Source of the DNA: Burkholderiaceae bacterium
GTDB lineage: Bacteria; Pseudomonadota; Gammaproteobacteria; Burkholderiales; Burkholderiaceae_C
Direction of reading: 5' to 3'
Assembly: GCA_030654805.1 (NCBI GenBank)
Contig: JAURWR010000058.1
Location: 62,001 to 126,000 of the forward strand
DNA: 64,000 nucleotides
Shown piece by piece: positions 51,300 through 59,974 of the stretch; positions within the stretch are counted from its first letter, which is position 1, and every line of letters begins with the position of its first letter. The notes beneath the pieces were generated by a model. It saw nothing but the letters and a program-made list of their open reading frames with translations, ran no database searches and had not been told where the DNA came from. The translations under genes were made by a program, and so were the position numbers.

Positions 51300-52316
51300 T
51301 CAAGGCGCGGGAACGTCGCCGATGAAGGCCCCGAATCCGCGGCTATTCTGCCCGGTGGCAATGGTCTTGATAGCGTGTCCCGATGCTGCATCGAGCACGC
51401 TCACGTTGTCGTCCATCCAGTTGACGACATAGACCCTGTCCCGGTACGCAGCGATGCCTTCTGGGTAACCAAACCCCTTCAACGTGCGCACCACTTTCAA
51501 CGTGTCGGCGTCGATCACGCTGACACTGTCCTCGTGCTGGTTGGTCACGTAGAGCAACGCGCCGCCCTGTGCCAATGCAGCGCCATACGGTGCCTTGCCC
51601 ACGGCCACCGTGGCGGTCACCGTGAGTTGGCCGGTGCGGAACAGGTCACGCGCATCGAGCACGCTGACATCGTTGCTCTGCACGTTCAGCGTGTAAAGCC
51701 GCTGGCGCGGTGCGTCGTACAGCAACGCGAACGGCCGCAAGCCCACCGCCACCCGCGACAGCACCCGCTGGCTGTTGACATCGATCACCGCGACGCTGTT
51801 GTCATCCCGCTCGGCGACGAACACCGCGTCGCCGCTTTCGTGCACGGCCAGACCGGCCGGCGCACGACCCACCGCGATGCTCATCAGCGGATGGTGCACT
51901 CGGCTGTCGAACACGAGCACGCGATTGCGATACCAGTCGCTGGCATAGACGCGCAGGCCGTCGTCGGACGCGGCAATGCCCAGCGGCCCGTCGCCAGCGG
52001 TCAAGGTGTCGATCACCTGCCGGCTGCGCATGTCGATGACCGAGATCGATTTCGAATCCGGGTTCGTCACGAAGACCTTCGCTTGCGAGGCCGCCACCGC
52101 AACTCCCGCCGGCCCGCGACCCACCGGGACCGTGGCAACAACACCGTCAGTCGCGAGATCAATCACCGAGACATCGTGGCTGCCCTGGTTGGTGATGTAG
52201 GCAAACGGCGCCGCTTGCGACAGCGTGGCAGCGGTGCCCAGCGCGATCGCTGCGGTCAACGCACGCCAGGACGCCCACCGCGACACGTCCTGGCGCAGGG
52301 GGATCAGTCTTCCCAT
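51300..52316 (-). CDS. YVTN beta-propeller protein (PQQ-catabolism associated)
   Basis: 338 aa. Signal peptide to about 33, then about seven blades with repeated YVTNxxxxxVSVID units (AYITNQGSHDVSVID, VFVTNPDSKSISVID, LYVTNQHEDSVSVID). This periplasmic propeller is a known companion of PQQ alcohol-dehydrogenase clusters, with unknown biochemical role. The start overlaps the upstream MBL gene by 13 bp. Confidence 0.88.
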   Translation of the reverse strand: MGRLIPLRQDVSRWASWRALTAAIALGTAATLSQAAPFAYITNQGSHDVSVIDLATDGVVATVPVGRGPAGVAVAASQAKVFVTNPDSKSISVIDMRSRQVIDTLTAGDGPLGIAASDDGLRVYASDWYRNRVLVFDSRVHHPLMSIAVGRAPAGLAVHESGDAVFVAERDDNSVAVIDVNSQRVLSRVAVGLRPFALLYDAPRQRLYTLNVQSNDVSVLDARDLFRTGQLTVTATVAVGKAPYGAALAQGGALLYVTNQHEDSVSVIDADTLKVVRTLKGFGYPEGIAAYRDRVYVVNWMDDNVSVLDAASGHAIKTIATGQNSRGFGAFIGDVPAP

Positions 52317-53257
52317 TCGAGCTCGGCAAACGCGGTCGTCACGTTGCGCTCGTGAAAGTGATCGACCAGCGCCCAACCCTGCGTGGCTTCGCGGCCGATC
52401 GTCTTCACCGCTTGTTGCATCGTCGTGTGGGCGCGGATCGCGGCGCGCGTCTCGGTCAGCAAAGCATCCAGATAGCGACGCTGCGGCTGCAGCATCGTCG
52501 GCCAATCGCGGCCGACCGCCCCGTGACCGGGAACCGCCAAGGCCACCGGCATCTGCGCCAGGCGGTCCAGCACGGAAATCCAGCCGCGCAGGCTCCCGTC
52601 GATCACGGGCAGGTGCGTCACGAAGAGCAGGTCGCCCAGAAACAGCGTGCGTGACTGGCGATCGAACGCCGTCAGGTCGTGGTCGGTGTGTGCGGTGGGC
52701 CACGCCGTCAACTCGATGACACGCTGGCCGAGGTCGATTTCGACGGTCTGGCCCGCCGTGATCGTCAGCGTTGGATAGACGAGGTCGTCGTGCGTCATCG
52801 CAACGCCGAAGTCGCGCTGCAGCGCGTTCAGGTAATAGCGCTCGCGCGCCGCGAGGGCTGCAGGCATCCGAGCGTGCGCAACGAACTGCGGGCGGGCCTG
52901 CTCAGTCGTCTTGAAGGCGCTGTTCCCGAGCACGTGATCGGGATGCGCATGCGTGTTGATGACGTAGCAGACCGGCAATGGAGTGATCGCGGTCAGTGCG
53001 GCCTGCCAGCGGCGACCGACCCCGGGCGTGCCACCGCTGTCGATCACCGCGACGCAGCGATCACCGACGATGAACGACAGGTTCGCGACATCGCCGGCGC
53101 TGGCGGGCTCCCAGTCGGCAACGACTCCGCTGTGCACGAACACGCCAGGCGCAATCTCGGTCACTTGTGAAGGGGGAAGCGCCGACTGAGCACATGCCAT
53201 CGACGTGGTTGCAGCCCAAAGCATCAGCACGCGCCAACAACGAATCAAGGCATTCAC
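52304..53257 (-). CDS. Quinoprotein relay metallo-hydrolase, intact zinc site
   Basis: 317 aa from GTG 53257. Signal peptide (ATTSMACAQS), MBL fold with the full set: NTHAHPDHVLGN, AHTDHDL, FLGDLLF, VPGHGAVG. Related to SoxH-type hydrolases. Two MBL proteins in one locus, one intact and one altered, is the pattern seen for quinoprotein relay zinc metallohydrolases 1 and 2; which is which is my inference. Confidence 0.85.
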   Translation of the reverse strand: MNALIRCWRVLMLWAATTSMACAQSALPPSQVTEIAPGVFVHSGVVADWEPASAGDVANLSFIVGDRCVAVIDSGGTPGVGRRWQAALTAITPLPVCYVINTHAHPDHVLGNSAFKTTEQARPQFVAHARMPAALAARERYYLNALQRDFGVAMTHDDLVYPTLTITAGQTVEIDLGQRVIELTAWPTAHTDHDLTAFDRQSRTLFLGDLLFVTHLPVIDGSLRGWISVLDRLAQMPVALAVPGHGAVGRDWPTMLQPQRRYLDALLTETRAAIRAHTTMQQAVKTIGREATQGWALVDHFHERNVTTAFAELEWED

Positions 53258-53309
53258 CTGCGGTGGATTCGGCGACGGCAGGCGACGCTGCCGAAGACAC
53301 CCGCGAGCA

Positions 53310-53678
53310 TCACTTCGGTTCGGATCTGATGAAGCAACTGTTCTTCACCTTGGCCTGCAGCTCGCGAAACCGTTTCGCGTCCTTCTGCACCCCTTCGTTG
53401 TCGCGCATCGTGCTGCCGCGTTCGCCGGCGATGGAGGTGGCGTTGGCCTCGGTGCTCAAGGTGACGTATTCCTCGTACTTGACCTGCTCGGCCAGACGGT
53501 CGAGGGCGCACGAGCATTTGCTGATCATCTCGAACTGCGGCCCGGGGTTCTCGCGCAGGCAGTCGCGCACGTACATCACGCGATCCAGCGTCGGGAAATC
53601 GTTGGCGTGAACCAGTGTGCCAAGGGGGGTGCACAGCAGCAGGGCAGCCGTGCGAATCAGGTTTCTGGAAGCGGACAT
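53310..53678 (-). CDS. Small exported Cys-containing protein
   Basis: 122 aa. Signal peptide (RTAALLLCTPLGTLVHA). The mature part is helical with Cys in RDCLRENPG, KCSC and NSCF, which suggests a small disulfide-bonded periplasmic protein. No family recognised. It lies between the xoxJ-side genes and the relay hydrolases on the same strand. Confidence 0.7.
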   Translation of the reverse strand: MSASRNLIRTAALLLCTPLGTLVHANDFPTLDRVMYVRDCLRENPGPQFEMISKCSCALDRLAEQVKYEEYVTLSTEANATSIAGERGSTMRDNEGVQKDAKRFRELQAKVKNSCFIRSEPK

Positions 53679-53688
53679 GGGACAAGGC

Positions 53689-54411
53689 TCACTTGATCTG
53701 GGAGGGGAACACTGCGGACACGCCGTCGACGAGCAGTTCTTCGACGATCACGGCCGGAGACCCGGCGGCTTCACCGCTGATCTGCGTGCGGATGCCGTAG
53801 ACCCCACCGGGCACGGCCTCGGACAACAGAAACTGGTACGTCTTGCGAACGAATTTTTCGTACTTGGGACGATTCGGGTCGTCGAGATAAGGCGAGAACG
53901 AGATTTCCTTGCCGGCGATCGTCTTGTTCTTGTAGGCGAACGAGGCGTCGCGAACCGTCGCATCTTGGTATGCAGCCATGCGGATGAGTTTGCGGAAATG
54001 ATTCAACGACCCTTTGGTCAGACGCTTCATCTCGGCGATGTCTCGCTCCAGGAAATGCAGCAGCACCGGGTTCCCTTCGGCCATCGGGGCATCGGGCAAC
54101 GGCAGTCGGCGGGCACCGGTGAAGAAGTCGCTCTTCACGTTGCAGCAGGTGCCATCGGGTTGCTTGTCGAAGCTCAGCACGACGCTGTCTTCAAAGCCTT
54201 CCTCGAAGCTGCCCGTCTTGCGAAACGTGTACCGGAGCGTCGATACCGACTTCACACCCGAGAGCTGGTTCGACATGAAAAGCAGCTTTTCTGCATCGGA
54301 GAAATCCTGCTTGTTTTCAGGTGGCGTGCCTTGCGCGTGGCATGTCGAGGCGACGGCCATCAACAACGCAATCAACGTGCTGGCCCATCGAGGATATTGC
54401 TGGTGCTGCAT
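53689..54411 (-). CDS. Exported protein of unknown function, 240 aa
   Basis: Signal peptide (ALLMAVASTCHAQG). The mature part has an RYTFRKTGSFEEGFEDSV beta-strand opening, a DGTCCNV doublet and PYLDDPNRPKYEKFVRKTYQF, resembling LolA-like or outer-membrane-sorting folds only loosely. Ten nt upstream of the Cys-containing gene and 25 nt downstream of the protease gene. Function unknown. Confidence 0.7.
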   Translation of the reverse strand: MQHQQYPRWASTLIALLMAVASTCHAQGTPPENKQDFSDAEKLLFMSNQLSGVKSVSTLRYTFRKTGSFEEGFEDSVVLSFDKQPDGTCCNVKSDFFTGARRLPLPDAPMAEGNPVLLHFLERDIAEMKRLTKGSLNHFRKLIRMAAYQDATVRDASFAYKNKTIAGKEISFSPYLDDPNRPKYEKFVRKTYQFLLSEAVPGGVYGIRTQISGEAAGSPAVIVEELLVDGVSAVFPSQIK

Positions 54412-54436
54412 GGTGAGAGAGGAAATATCTACGTGG

Positions 54437-55450
54437 TCAATGGGGAAGAAGGCTCTTGGCCAGCTGCAGCGCCAGATCGGGATTCAGCTCACTCAAGCGC
54501 CTCTGGACGTTTTGCGCCTGGGCCTTCATGCCGAGCCCGGCGTAGACCAGGCCAAGGCGGTGCCACGCAAGCGCCAGCGTGGGCGTTATCTTCACAGACC
54601 GTTCCAGGGCGTCTCTGGCATCAGCCAGCCGATTTTGCTTTTGCAGCGCCAGGCCGCGCAGGTACCACGGTTCGGACTCGTGCTCCTGAACTTCAGCCCA
54701 GCCCGACGCCAGACGCTCCAGGTCTTTCCACCGGTTGTCGCGCTCAAGCACGGCAGCTTGGAGAAAACGGGGTTGCTGTGCCATGGGCTGCTGCCAGTAC
54801 GAAATTTCGGTCGCAGGGATGGGGCCGATTTCACGCGCATCGTCTTGCTTCGCCAACAGATCCTTGACCCACTCAACCGGTGCCGAGAAGTAGTGCGCCT
54901 CGCCGCCACGCAGGCGAAAGGTCATGATGCCGACCAGTCGCAAATCGTCGTCGAACAAACCGCCCCCGCTGGCACCGGACGTGAACCAGTTGGTGCTCTG
55001 GATGACCTTGCCGCTGTCGAAGGGATGCAGCACAACCACCTCGCCCGGACTGTTCTGGATACCGATGCCGCCTGTGTAGCCGATCGCCGACACCGGCTGT
55101 CCTTCGCTGAGGGGCGTTGAGGAACTCAGCGCGACGCCTTCACCGGTCGCACCCGGCACGACCAGCAGGCAAAGGTCCCGACGCACATCACTGACCTGGG
55201 CCACCGCCTGCAGGCGAACGCCATGCTGATAGATGAAAACCTCCTGCGCGTCCCGCGTCACGTGACAGTTGGTGAGCAGGCGCTGTGGTGCCACCAGCAC
55301 ACCGGATCCAAGCGAATAGCCCCCTTGCTGCCGCGACACCTCGACCTTGAGCACCTTGGTGCTCAGCTCGATGAACGCAGCACGGTCGACGGCCGCATGG
55401 GCAACGCAGCACGAGAACACGCCTGCCAACCACACCGCTGCGTACTTCAT
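54437..55450 (-). CDS. Periplasmic trypsin-like protease with TPR tail
   Basis: 337 aa. Signal peptide to about 20. S1-type domain with an intact triad: His63 (LLTNCHV), Asp92 (RRDLCLL), Ser161 (SGASGGG). The C-terminal TPR region is about 230-337 (AWHRLGLVYAGLGMKAQA). It sits between xoxJ and the relay genes. Its closest relative in the window is the protein at 62618, where all three triad residues are replaced. Substrate unknown; it could process a periplasmic dehydrogenase component. Confidence 0.85.
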   Translation of the reverse strand: MKYAAVWLAGVFSCCVAHAAVDRAAFIELSTKVLKVEVSRQQGGYSLGSGVLVAPQRLLTNCHVTRDAQEVFIYQHGVRLQAVAQVSDVRRDLCLLVVPGATGEGVALSSSTPLSEGQPVSAIGYTGGIGIQNSPGEVVVLHPFDSGKVIQSTNWFTSGASGGGLFDDDLRLVGIMTFRLRGGEAHYFSAPVEWVKDLLAKQDDAREIGPIPATEISYWQQPMAQQPRFLQAAVLERDNRWKDLERLASGWAEVQEHESEPWYLRGLALQKQNRLADARDALERSVKITPTLALAWHRLGLVYAGLGMKAQAQNVQRRLSELNPDLALQLAKSLLPH

Positions 55451-55487
55451 GGGAATTCCCGATCTCGGCAAGGGCGTCAGAGGACCG

Positions 55488-56393
55488 CTAGTTCGTCAGC
55501 GCCTGCGGAATGTCGTCGATCAAGGGAACGCCGAACTCCTCCAGGATCGTGCGGATCTCCGACCGTTTGGAGTCGATCAGCGATTCGATCTGCTGCTTCC
55601 ATTCGCGCTCACCGTAGCGGACACCCATGGACATCTTGAAATCGAACTTGACTCCGGGCTCGCTCTGCATCGGGATCGTCATCAGCTCGGGGCTCTTGAC
55701 CCGTTTCGCGAAGAAACCAGCGATCGGCCCCCACACGATCGCCGCGTCAATCTTCCCCGCCGCGAGATCACGCTCGATGATTTCGCCCGGGTAGAACTCG
55801 GGCGCCGCATTCATCGTCGCGTAGGGAACGCCTTGCTCCAGCAGCTTGTGCTTGACCAGCCAATCCGACGCCGGCGTTCGGTCGTACAGGCCGATGCGCA
55901 ACTTGTCGAGCTGAGCTCGGTCGACCGCCAGGAAATCGCCCATCGACTTGACCTGATCCAGACCCCGACCCTTCGCGATGACGAGAGCGTAGGTGGAGTG
56001 GTAATAAGGCTTCGTGGCGGAGACTTGGTCGTAGCCCGCAGGCACGCCCATCACGATGTCGCAGCGGTAATCCTCGCCCGGTAGCTTGTACCGCAACGTG
56101 TTGCGGATGAAAGCCAGTCGCTGCGGGAACGAGTAGTACGTGACCGGCAGTCCAAGCTCCTTGGCGAACAACTCGGCGATCCGGTTCTCGATGCCTTCCC
56201 CGCTGACATTCGAGAAGGGGAGGTTGTTGGGGTCCTGGCAGACACGAAACGCTTGGCGAACTGGCTTGACTTCATCCTGGGCAGCGGCGTGACCGGTTCC
56301 TCCAAGACCAGCCACTGCGGTCAGGCACATGGTGGCCCACACCCGCAGCATCATCCGGACCGGTCGACATGGCGCTGCCGCCAAGCAGCTCAT
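55488..56393 (-). CDS. xoxJ: XoxJ, periplasmic binding protein for XoxF
   Basis: 301 aa. Signal peptide to about 38, then a family 3 solute-binding fold (FRVCQDPNNLPFSNVSGEGIENRIAELFA). MxaJ/XoxJ proteins are thought to help mature or activate the dehydrogenase. The start overlaps the xoxG stop by 4 nt. A C-terminal IESLIDSKRSEIRTILEEFGVPLI segment matches the family. Confidence 0.92.
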   Translation of the reverse strand: MSCLAAAPCRPVRMMLRVWATMCLTAVAGLGGTGHAAAQDEVKPVRQAFRVCQDPNNLPFSNVSGEGIENRIAELFAKELGLPVTYYSFPQRLAFIRNTLRYKLPGEDYRCDIVMGVPAGYDQVSATKPYYHSTYALVIAKGRGLDQVKSMGDFLAVDRAQLDKLRIGLYDRTPASDWLVKHKLLEQGVPYATMNAAPEFYPGEIIERDLAAGKIDAAIVWGPIAGFFAKRVKSPELMTIPMQSEPGVKFDFKMSMGVRYGEREWKQQIESLIDSKRSEIRTILEEFGVPLIDDIPQALTN

Positions 56394-56788
56394 TCGATAC
56401 CCGTCACGCGGGCGATCTTGATGTCACCGTTGGAGCGGCCTTTCAGGTAGGCATAAAGCTGGTTGATGTTCTCCATCACGACCGGGCTGTTGCCGAAGCT
56501 CTGCATACCCTTCTCAAGCCGGCCCTTGGTCACCGTGGTCACGAACTCTTCCTTGGTCAACACCTTCAGACTTTCGACGAGGGAGGGGCCCACCAAGCCT
56601 TCCTGATTGGCGCCATGACAGCGGTCGCAGGCAGCGGTGCGCCAAGTCTTGAATCCCTTGAGGGTTTCGGCGTCGACCTTGGTCCCGCTGACGACGGTGT
56701 ACAGATCGGTCTTGACTTCTTGCGCGATGACAAAGTCCGACGCGGCGAATGCAATAGCGGCAGCAGAGATGAGGATGCGTGACTTCAT
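56390..56788 (-). CDS. xoxG: XoxG, cytochrome c electron acceptor
   Basis: 132 aa. Signal peptide to about 22, single haem C54-DR-C57-H58, likely axial Met95 (KGMQSF). Takes electrons from XoxF in the periplasm. Located between xoxF and xoxJ. A lipoprotein paralogue is at 8749. Two hairpins and a U-tract separate it from xoxF. Confidence 0.93.
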   Translation of the reverse strand: MKSRILISAAAIAFAASDFVIAQEVKTDLYTVVSGTKVDAETLKGFKTWRTAACDRCHGANQEGLVGPSLVESLKVLTKEEFVTTVTKGRLEKGMQSFGNSPVVMENINQLYAYLKGRSNGDIKIARVTGIE

Positions 56789-56811
56789 GATCAGAGGATT
56801 GCTCAGCTAAT

Positions 56812-56844
56812 AAAAAAGGATGACGCCCTGCTAGAGCGTCATCC
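56812..56844 (-). terminator. Hairpin plus U-tract between xoxF and xoxG
   Basis: On the minus strand, GGATGACGC (56844-56836) and GCGTCATCC (56826-56818) make a 9-bp stem followed by TTTTTT. This is a good Rho-independent terminator placed inside the operon, so it should make xoxGJ a fraction of xoxF. Confidence 0.85.
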
Positions 56845-56856
56845 CCTGGATCGGTT

Positions 56857-56880
56857 CCCTCACCGGTTGCCCGGCGAGGG
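56857..56880 (-). repeat. Second hairpin downstream of xoxF
   Basis: CCCTCACCGG-TTGC-CCGGCGAGGG: stem of 9 bp with one internal mismatch, inside a wider GATCGG (56849-56854)/CCGATC (56897-56902) pair that reaches the xoxF stop. Could protect the xoxF 3' end. Confidence 0.6.
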
Positions 56881-56900
56881 TTAATCAGGACGAATCCCGA

Positions 56901-58724
56901 TCAGTTGGGGAGCGCGAACACGGTCAACGAACCACCGAGTTCGGTGTACTGACCGAGTTCACGGTAGCCGCCCACAGCACCCAGGCCGTCCTGATCCTTC
57001 TCGAGGCCAGCCGCCATGCCGATACCGGCCCAGCCACCAATGCCCGAGAACACGCCCATGTACTGCTTGCCCTTGTGCTCATAGGTGAACACGTTGCCGA
57101 TGATGCCGGACGGGGTCTTGAACTTGAACAGTTCCTTGTTCACGTCCTTCTTGTCGACACACTTGAAGTACCCCTCGAGCGTGCCGTAGCAAGACAGACC
57201 ACCGGCGGTGTTCAGAGCGCCGCTCCAGACCGAGAACTTCTCAGCCTTGGATTGGACGATCTTGCCGGTACCGGCATCCCAGGCGATGTAGTTGCCCATG
57301 CCGCCGTGGCTACCAGGAGCCGGGAACATAGACAGCGTCGCGCCGACGTACGGCTGGCCTGCGGTGTACTCGACCTTGAACGGCTCGTAGTCCATGCAGA
57401 CGTGGTTCGTCGGCACGTAGAACAGCTTCGTTTCTGGGTCGAACGCTGCCGGTTGCTGGTCCTTGGAACCCAGCGCTGCCGGGCAGACACCCTTGGTATT
57501 GACGTCAGGGCCGTTTTGCGCCGTCGAGTACTTCGACACGACCTGTGGGCGGCCGGTCTTCATGTCGACGTGGGTGGCCCAGTTGACCTTCGGGTCGTAC
57601 TTCTCGGCCACCAGCAGCGCACCCGTCACGCGATCCAGCGTGTAGCCGAAGCCATTGCGGTCGAAGTGCACCAGCGCCTTCGTAGGCTTGCCCTTGACGT
57701 CGATGTCGGCCAGGATCATCTCGTTGATGCCGTCGAAGTCCCACTCGTCGAACGGCGTCATCTGGTAAACCCAGTTGACCTTGCCGGTGTCGACATCACG
57801 AGACCAGATGCTCATCGACCACTTGTTGTCGCCAGGTCGCTGCGACGGGTTCCAGGTGGACGGATTGCCGGTTCCGTAATAGACCGCGTTGGTCGCCTTG
57901 TCGTAGCTGAACCAGCCCCAGGTGGTGCCGCCACCGATCTTCCACTGATCACCCTTCCAGGTCTTCAGCGACGAGTCAGGGCCGACCGGGGTCACCTTGC
58001 CGTCGGCCCAGGTGGTCGACTTGGCCGGATCCATCAGCATTTCGTTGTCGGGGCCGACGCTGTAGCCCTTCCATACGGGCTTGCCGGTGTTGATGTCATA
58101 CGCTGCGAGGAATCCACGAACGCCCCATTCACCGCCAGAGATGCCGGTGATGACCTTGTCCTTGAAGACGTGAGGCGCATTGGTGTTGACGGCACCCAGT
58201 TTCGGATCGCCGTTCTTCACCGACCAGATCAGCTTGCCGGTCTTGGCATCGAGCGCGATCAGGTTGCTGTCGGCCTGTTGCAGGAAGACCTTGCCTTCCG
58301 CGTAGGCCAGACCGCGGTTCACCGTATCGCAGCACATCTGCGGAATCACGGCCGGGTCTTGCTTCGGCTCGTACTTCCACTTGATCTTCTGCGAATCAAG
58401 ATCGATCGCGAACACCTTGTTCGGGAACGGCGAGTGCAGGTACATCGTCCCGTCAATCACCAACGGAGAGCCTTCGTGACCGCGCAGCACACCGGTCGAA
58501 AAGGTCCAAGCAACTTGCATCTTGCCAACATTGCCCTTGTTGATTTGGTTGAGCTTGCTGTAGCGCTGGTTGAACATGTCACCAGCCTGCATCGCCCAGT
58601 TCTTCGAGTTGGCGGTGTTCTTCTCGACATCTGCATTGGCGAGTGCCAAGCCTGGTAACGCGAGCATTACTGCACCCAAACCACACACCGCAGCGCGTGT
58701 ATTTGATCGCCCGGAAATTCCCAT
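56901..58724 (-). CDS. xoxF: Lanthanide-type PQQ methanol dehydrogenase XoxF
   Basis: 607 aa, eight-bladed quinoprotein with a signal peptide to about 29. PQQ-site adjacent cysteines Cys131-Cys132, metal ligands Glu199 (GGEWGVRG) and Asn287 (GTGNPSTWN), catalytic Asp329, and Asp331 two residues later (EWDFDG). That second Asp marks the lanthanide-dependent XoxF group; MxaF has Ala there. It oxidises methanol in the periplasm. Followed by xoxG and xoxJ. AGGAG lies before the ATG. No mxaF-like gene is in the window. Confidence 0.96.
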   Translation of the reverse strand: MGISGRSNTRAAVCGLGAVMLALPGLALANADVEKNTANSKNWAMQAGDMFNQRYSKLNQINKGNVGKMQVAWTFSTGVLRGHEGSPLVIDGTMYLHSPFPNKVFAIDLDSQKIKWKYEPKQDPAVIPQMCCDTVNRGLAYAEGKVFLQQADSNLIALDAKTGKLIWSVKNGDPKLGAVNTNAPHVFKDKVITGISGGEWGVRGFLAAYDINTGKPVWKGYSVGPDNEMLMDPAKSTTWADGKVTPVGPDSSLKTWKGDQWKIGGGTTWGWFSYDKATNAVYYGTGNPSTWNPSQRPGDNKWSMSIWSRDVDTGKVNWVYQMTPFDEWDFDGINEMILADIDVKGKPTKALVHFDRNGFGYTLDRVTGALLVAEKYDPKVNWATHVDMKTGRPQVVSKYSTAQNGPDVNTKGVCPAALGSKDQQPAAFDPETKLFYVPTNHVCMDYEPFKVEYTAGQPYVGATLSMFPAPGSHGGMGNYIAWDAGTGKIVQSKAEKFSVWSGALNTAGGLSCYGTLEGYFKCVDKKDVNKELFKFKTPSGIIGNVFTYEHKGKQYMGVFSGIGGWAGIGMAAGLEKDQDGLGAVGGYRELGQYTELGGSLTVFALPN

Positions 58725-59255
58725 TGCTTTCTCCTGTTGTCAAAGGTGGTTTAGGCAAGGTCGCGGGGCACCACCAAAAACCCACCGCGACTCTCCGAAC
58801 ACGCTGCCAAGATGGCAACCTTTGTGCCCGCTGTCGCATGTGATGTTCAAGCTTGAACGAACACATTCGCGTTCAACGATGGTCGGGAAAATTTCCCTCA
58901 CAGCGTGCGATGGAAAACCCGTAATTCGTGGGCTGCACACGATGTTTTTTGAGGCGTCGATGCAATTCAAGGGAACGTCCGCATAGGGAAACTCCGCAGT
59001 TCATCGTGAGGTGCTGCGTTCGAGCCGCATGCAGCATCGTTCATGAACCCGAACTGTTCACGGCTCGTGTCAACGATGAACGCTACGCACTGTGTTTCGA
59101 GGCGGCACAGAGCGTTCAGAATTTGACACAGTTCACAAGCCGAAATCGCCCGGCCTGTCGATGGATGAAAGCGAAACATCAGCCGTCGAGAAACCTCGGA
59201 CATGGCTCGTGGCCGCAGCGTGCAACGGGGTTTGTCCACTACATTCCACGCTCCC
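58725..59255. promoter_or_regulatory. xoxF/ABC divergent regulatory region
   Basis: 531 nt without a convincing gene. It has a 14-bp palindrome GTTCAAGCTTGAAC at 58845-58858, a 10-bp palindrome GTTCATGAAC at 59039-59048, and a GAACG/CGTTC pair at 58855-58874. The CAGGAG ribosome site of xoxF is next to 58724. These sites could bind the NarL-type regulators encoded here, but no promoter was assigned. Confidence 0.5.
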
Positions 59256-59969
59256 ATGCTGCGCACCACCGGCCTCACCAAACGCTACGGCTCGCGCGCC
59301 GCCTTGAAATCGCTGACGCTGGATTTGCGGGCCGGCCAGTTCGTGGCTCTGCTGGGTCCGAACGGGGCCGGCAAGTCGACCCTGTTTCAGGTGCTGACCG
59401 GCCTGTTCGCAGCCGACGAAGGCACGGTCGAGGTGGCCGGGCACTCGCTCGCACGATCTGCCTCTGAGGCGCTGCGCCACATCGGGGTGGTGTTCCAGCA
59501 AATCGCGCTCGACCTCGACCTCAGCGTCCGTCGAAATATGCTCTTTCATGCCGATTTACATGGGCTGCCCCGCGCAGTCGCGCTCGAGCGCATCCAGCAG
59601 GGCTGCACAAGGCTCGGCATTGATGCCGACCTGGACCGCAAGGTGCGAGAGTTGTCGGGCGGCACCCGACGCAAGGTGGAACTGGTGCGTGCGACCCTGC
59701 ACCAGCCTTCGGTGCTGCTGATGGACGAGGCCACCGTCGGGCTCGACCCGAAGTCACGGCAGGATCTCCTCGCAGCCTTGCATGCCGATGTGCGCGAGCG
59801 CGGCGTCTGCGTGCTGTGGGCAACCCACTGGGTCGAGGAGGCCGTCGGCGCTGATCGTGTGCTGGTGCTGCACCAGGGTTCGCTGGTGGCCGACGGAACG
59901 CCAGCCGAGGTCACCCGCGCACTGGGTGAAGACACGCTCGAAGCCGGCTTCATCGCCCGCACCCGCTGA
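59256..59969 (+). CDS. ABC transporter ATP-binding protein (PQQ-alcohol locus type)
   Basis: 237 aa. Walker A GPNGAGKST at 34-42, Q-loop VVFQQIAL, signature LSGGTRRK, Walker B VLLMDEATVGLD, switch His in WATHWVEE. Similar to the ATPase that accompanies PQQ-dependent alcohol dehydrogenases (PedA/PedB-type exporters). The start is ATG 59256, directly before LRTTGLTKRYG. Confidence 0.9.
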   Translation: MLRTTGLTKRYGSRAALKSLTLDLRAGQFVALLGPNGAGKSTLFQVLTGLFAADEGTVEVAGHSLARSASEALRHIGVVFQQIALDLDLSVRRNMLFHADLHGLPRAVALERIQQGCTRLGIDADLDRKVRELSGGTRRKVELVRATLHQPSVLLMDEATVGLDPKSRQDLLAALHADVRERGVCVLWATHWVEEAVGADRVLVLHQGSLVADGTPAEVTRALGEDTLEAGFIARTR

Positions 59970-59974
59970 TCGCT

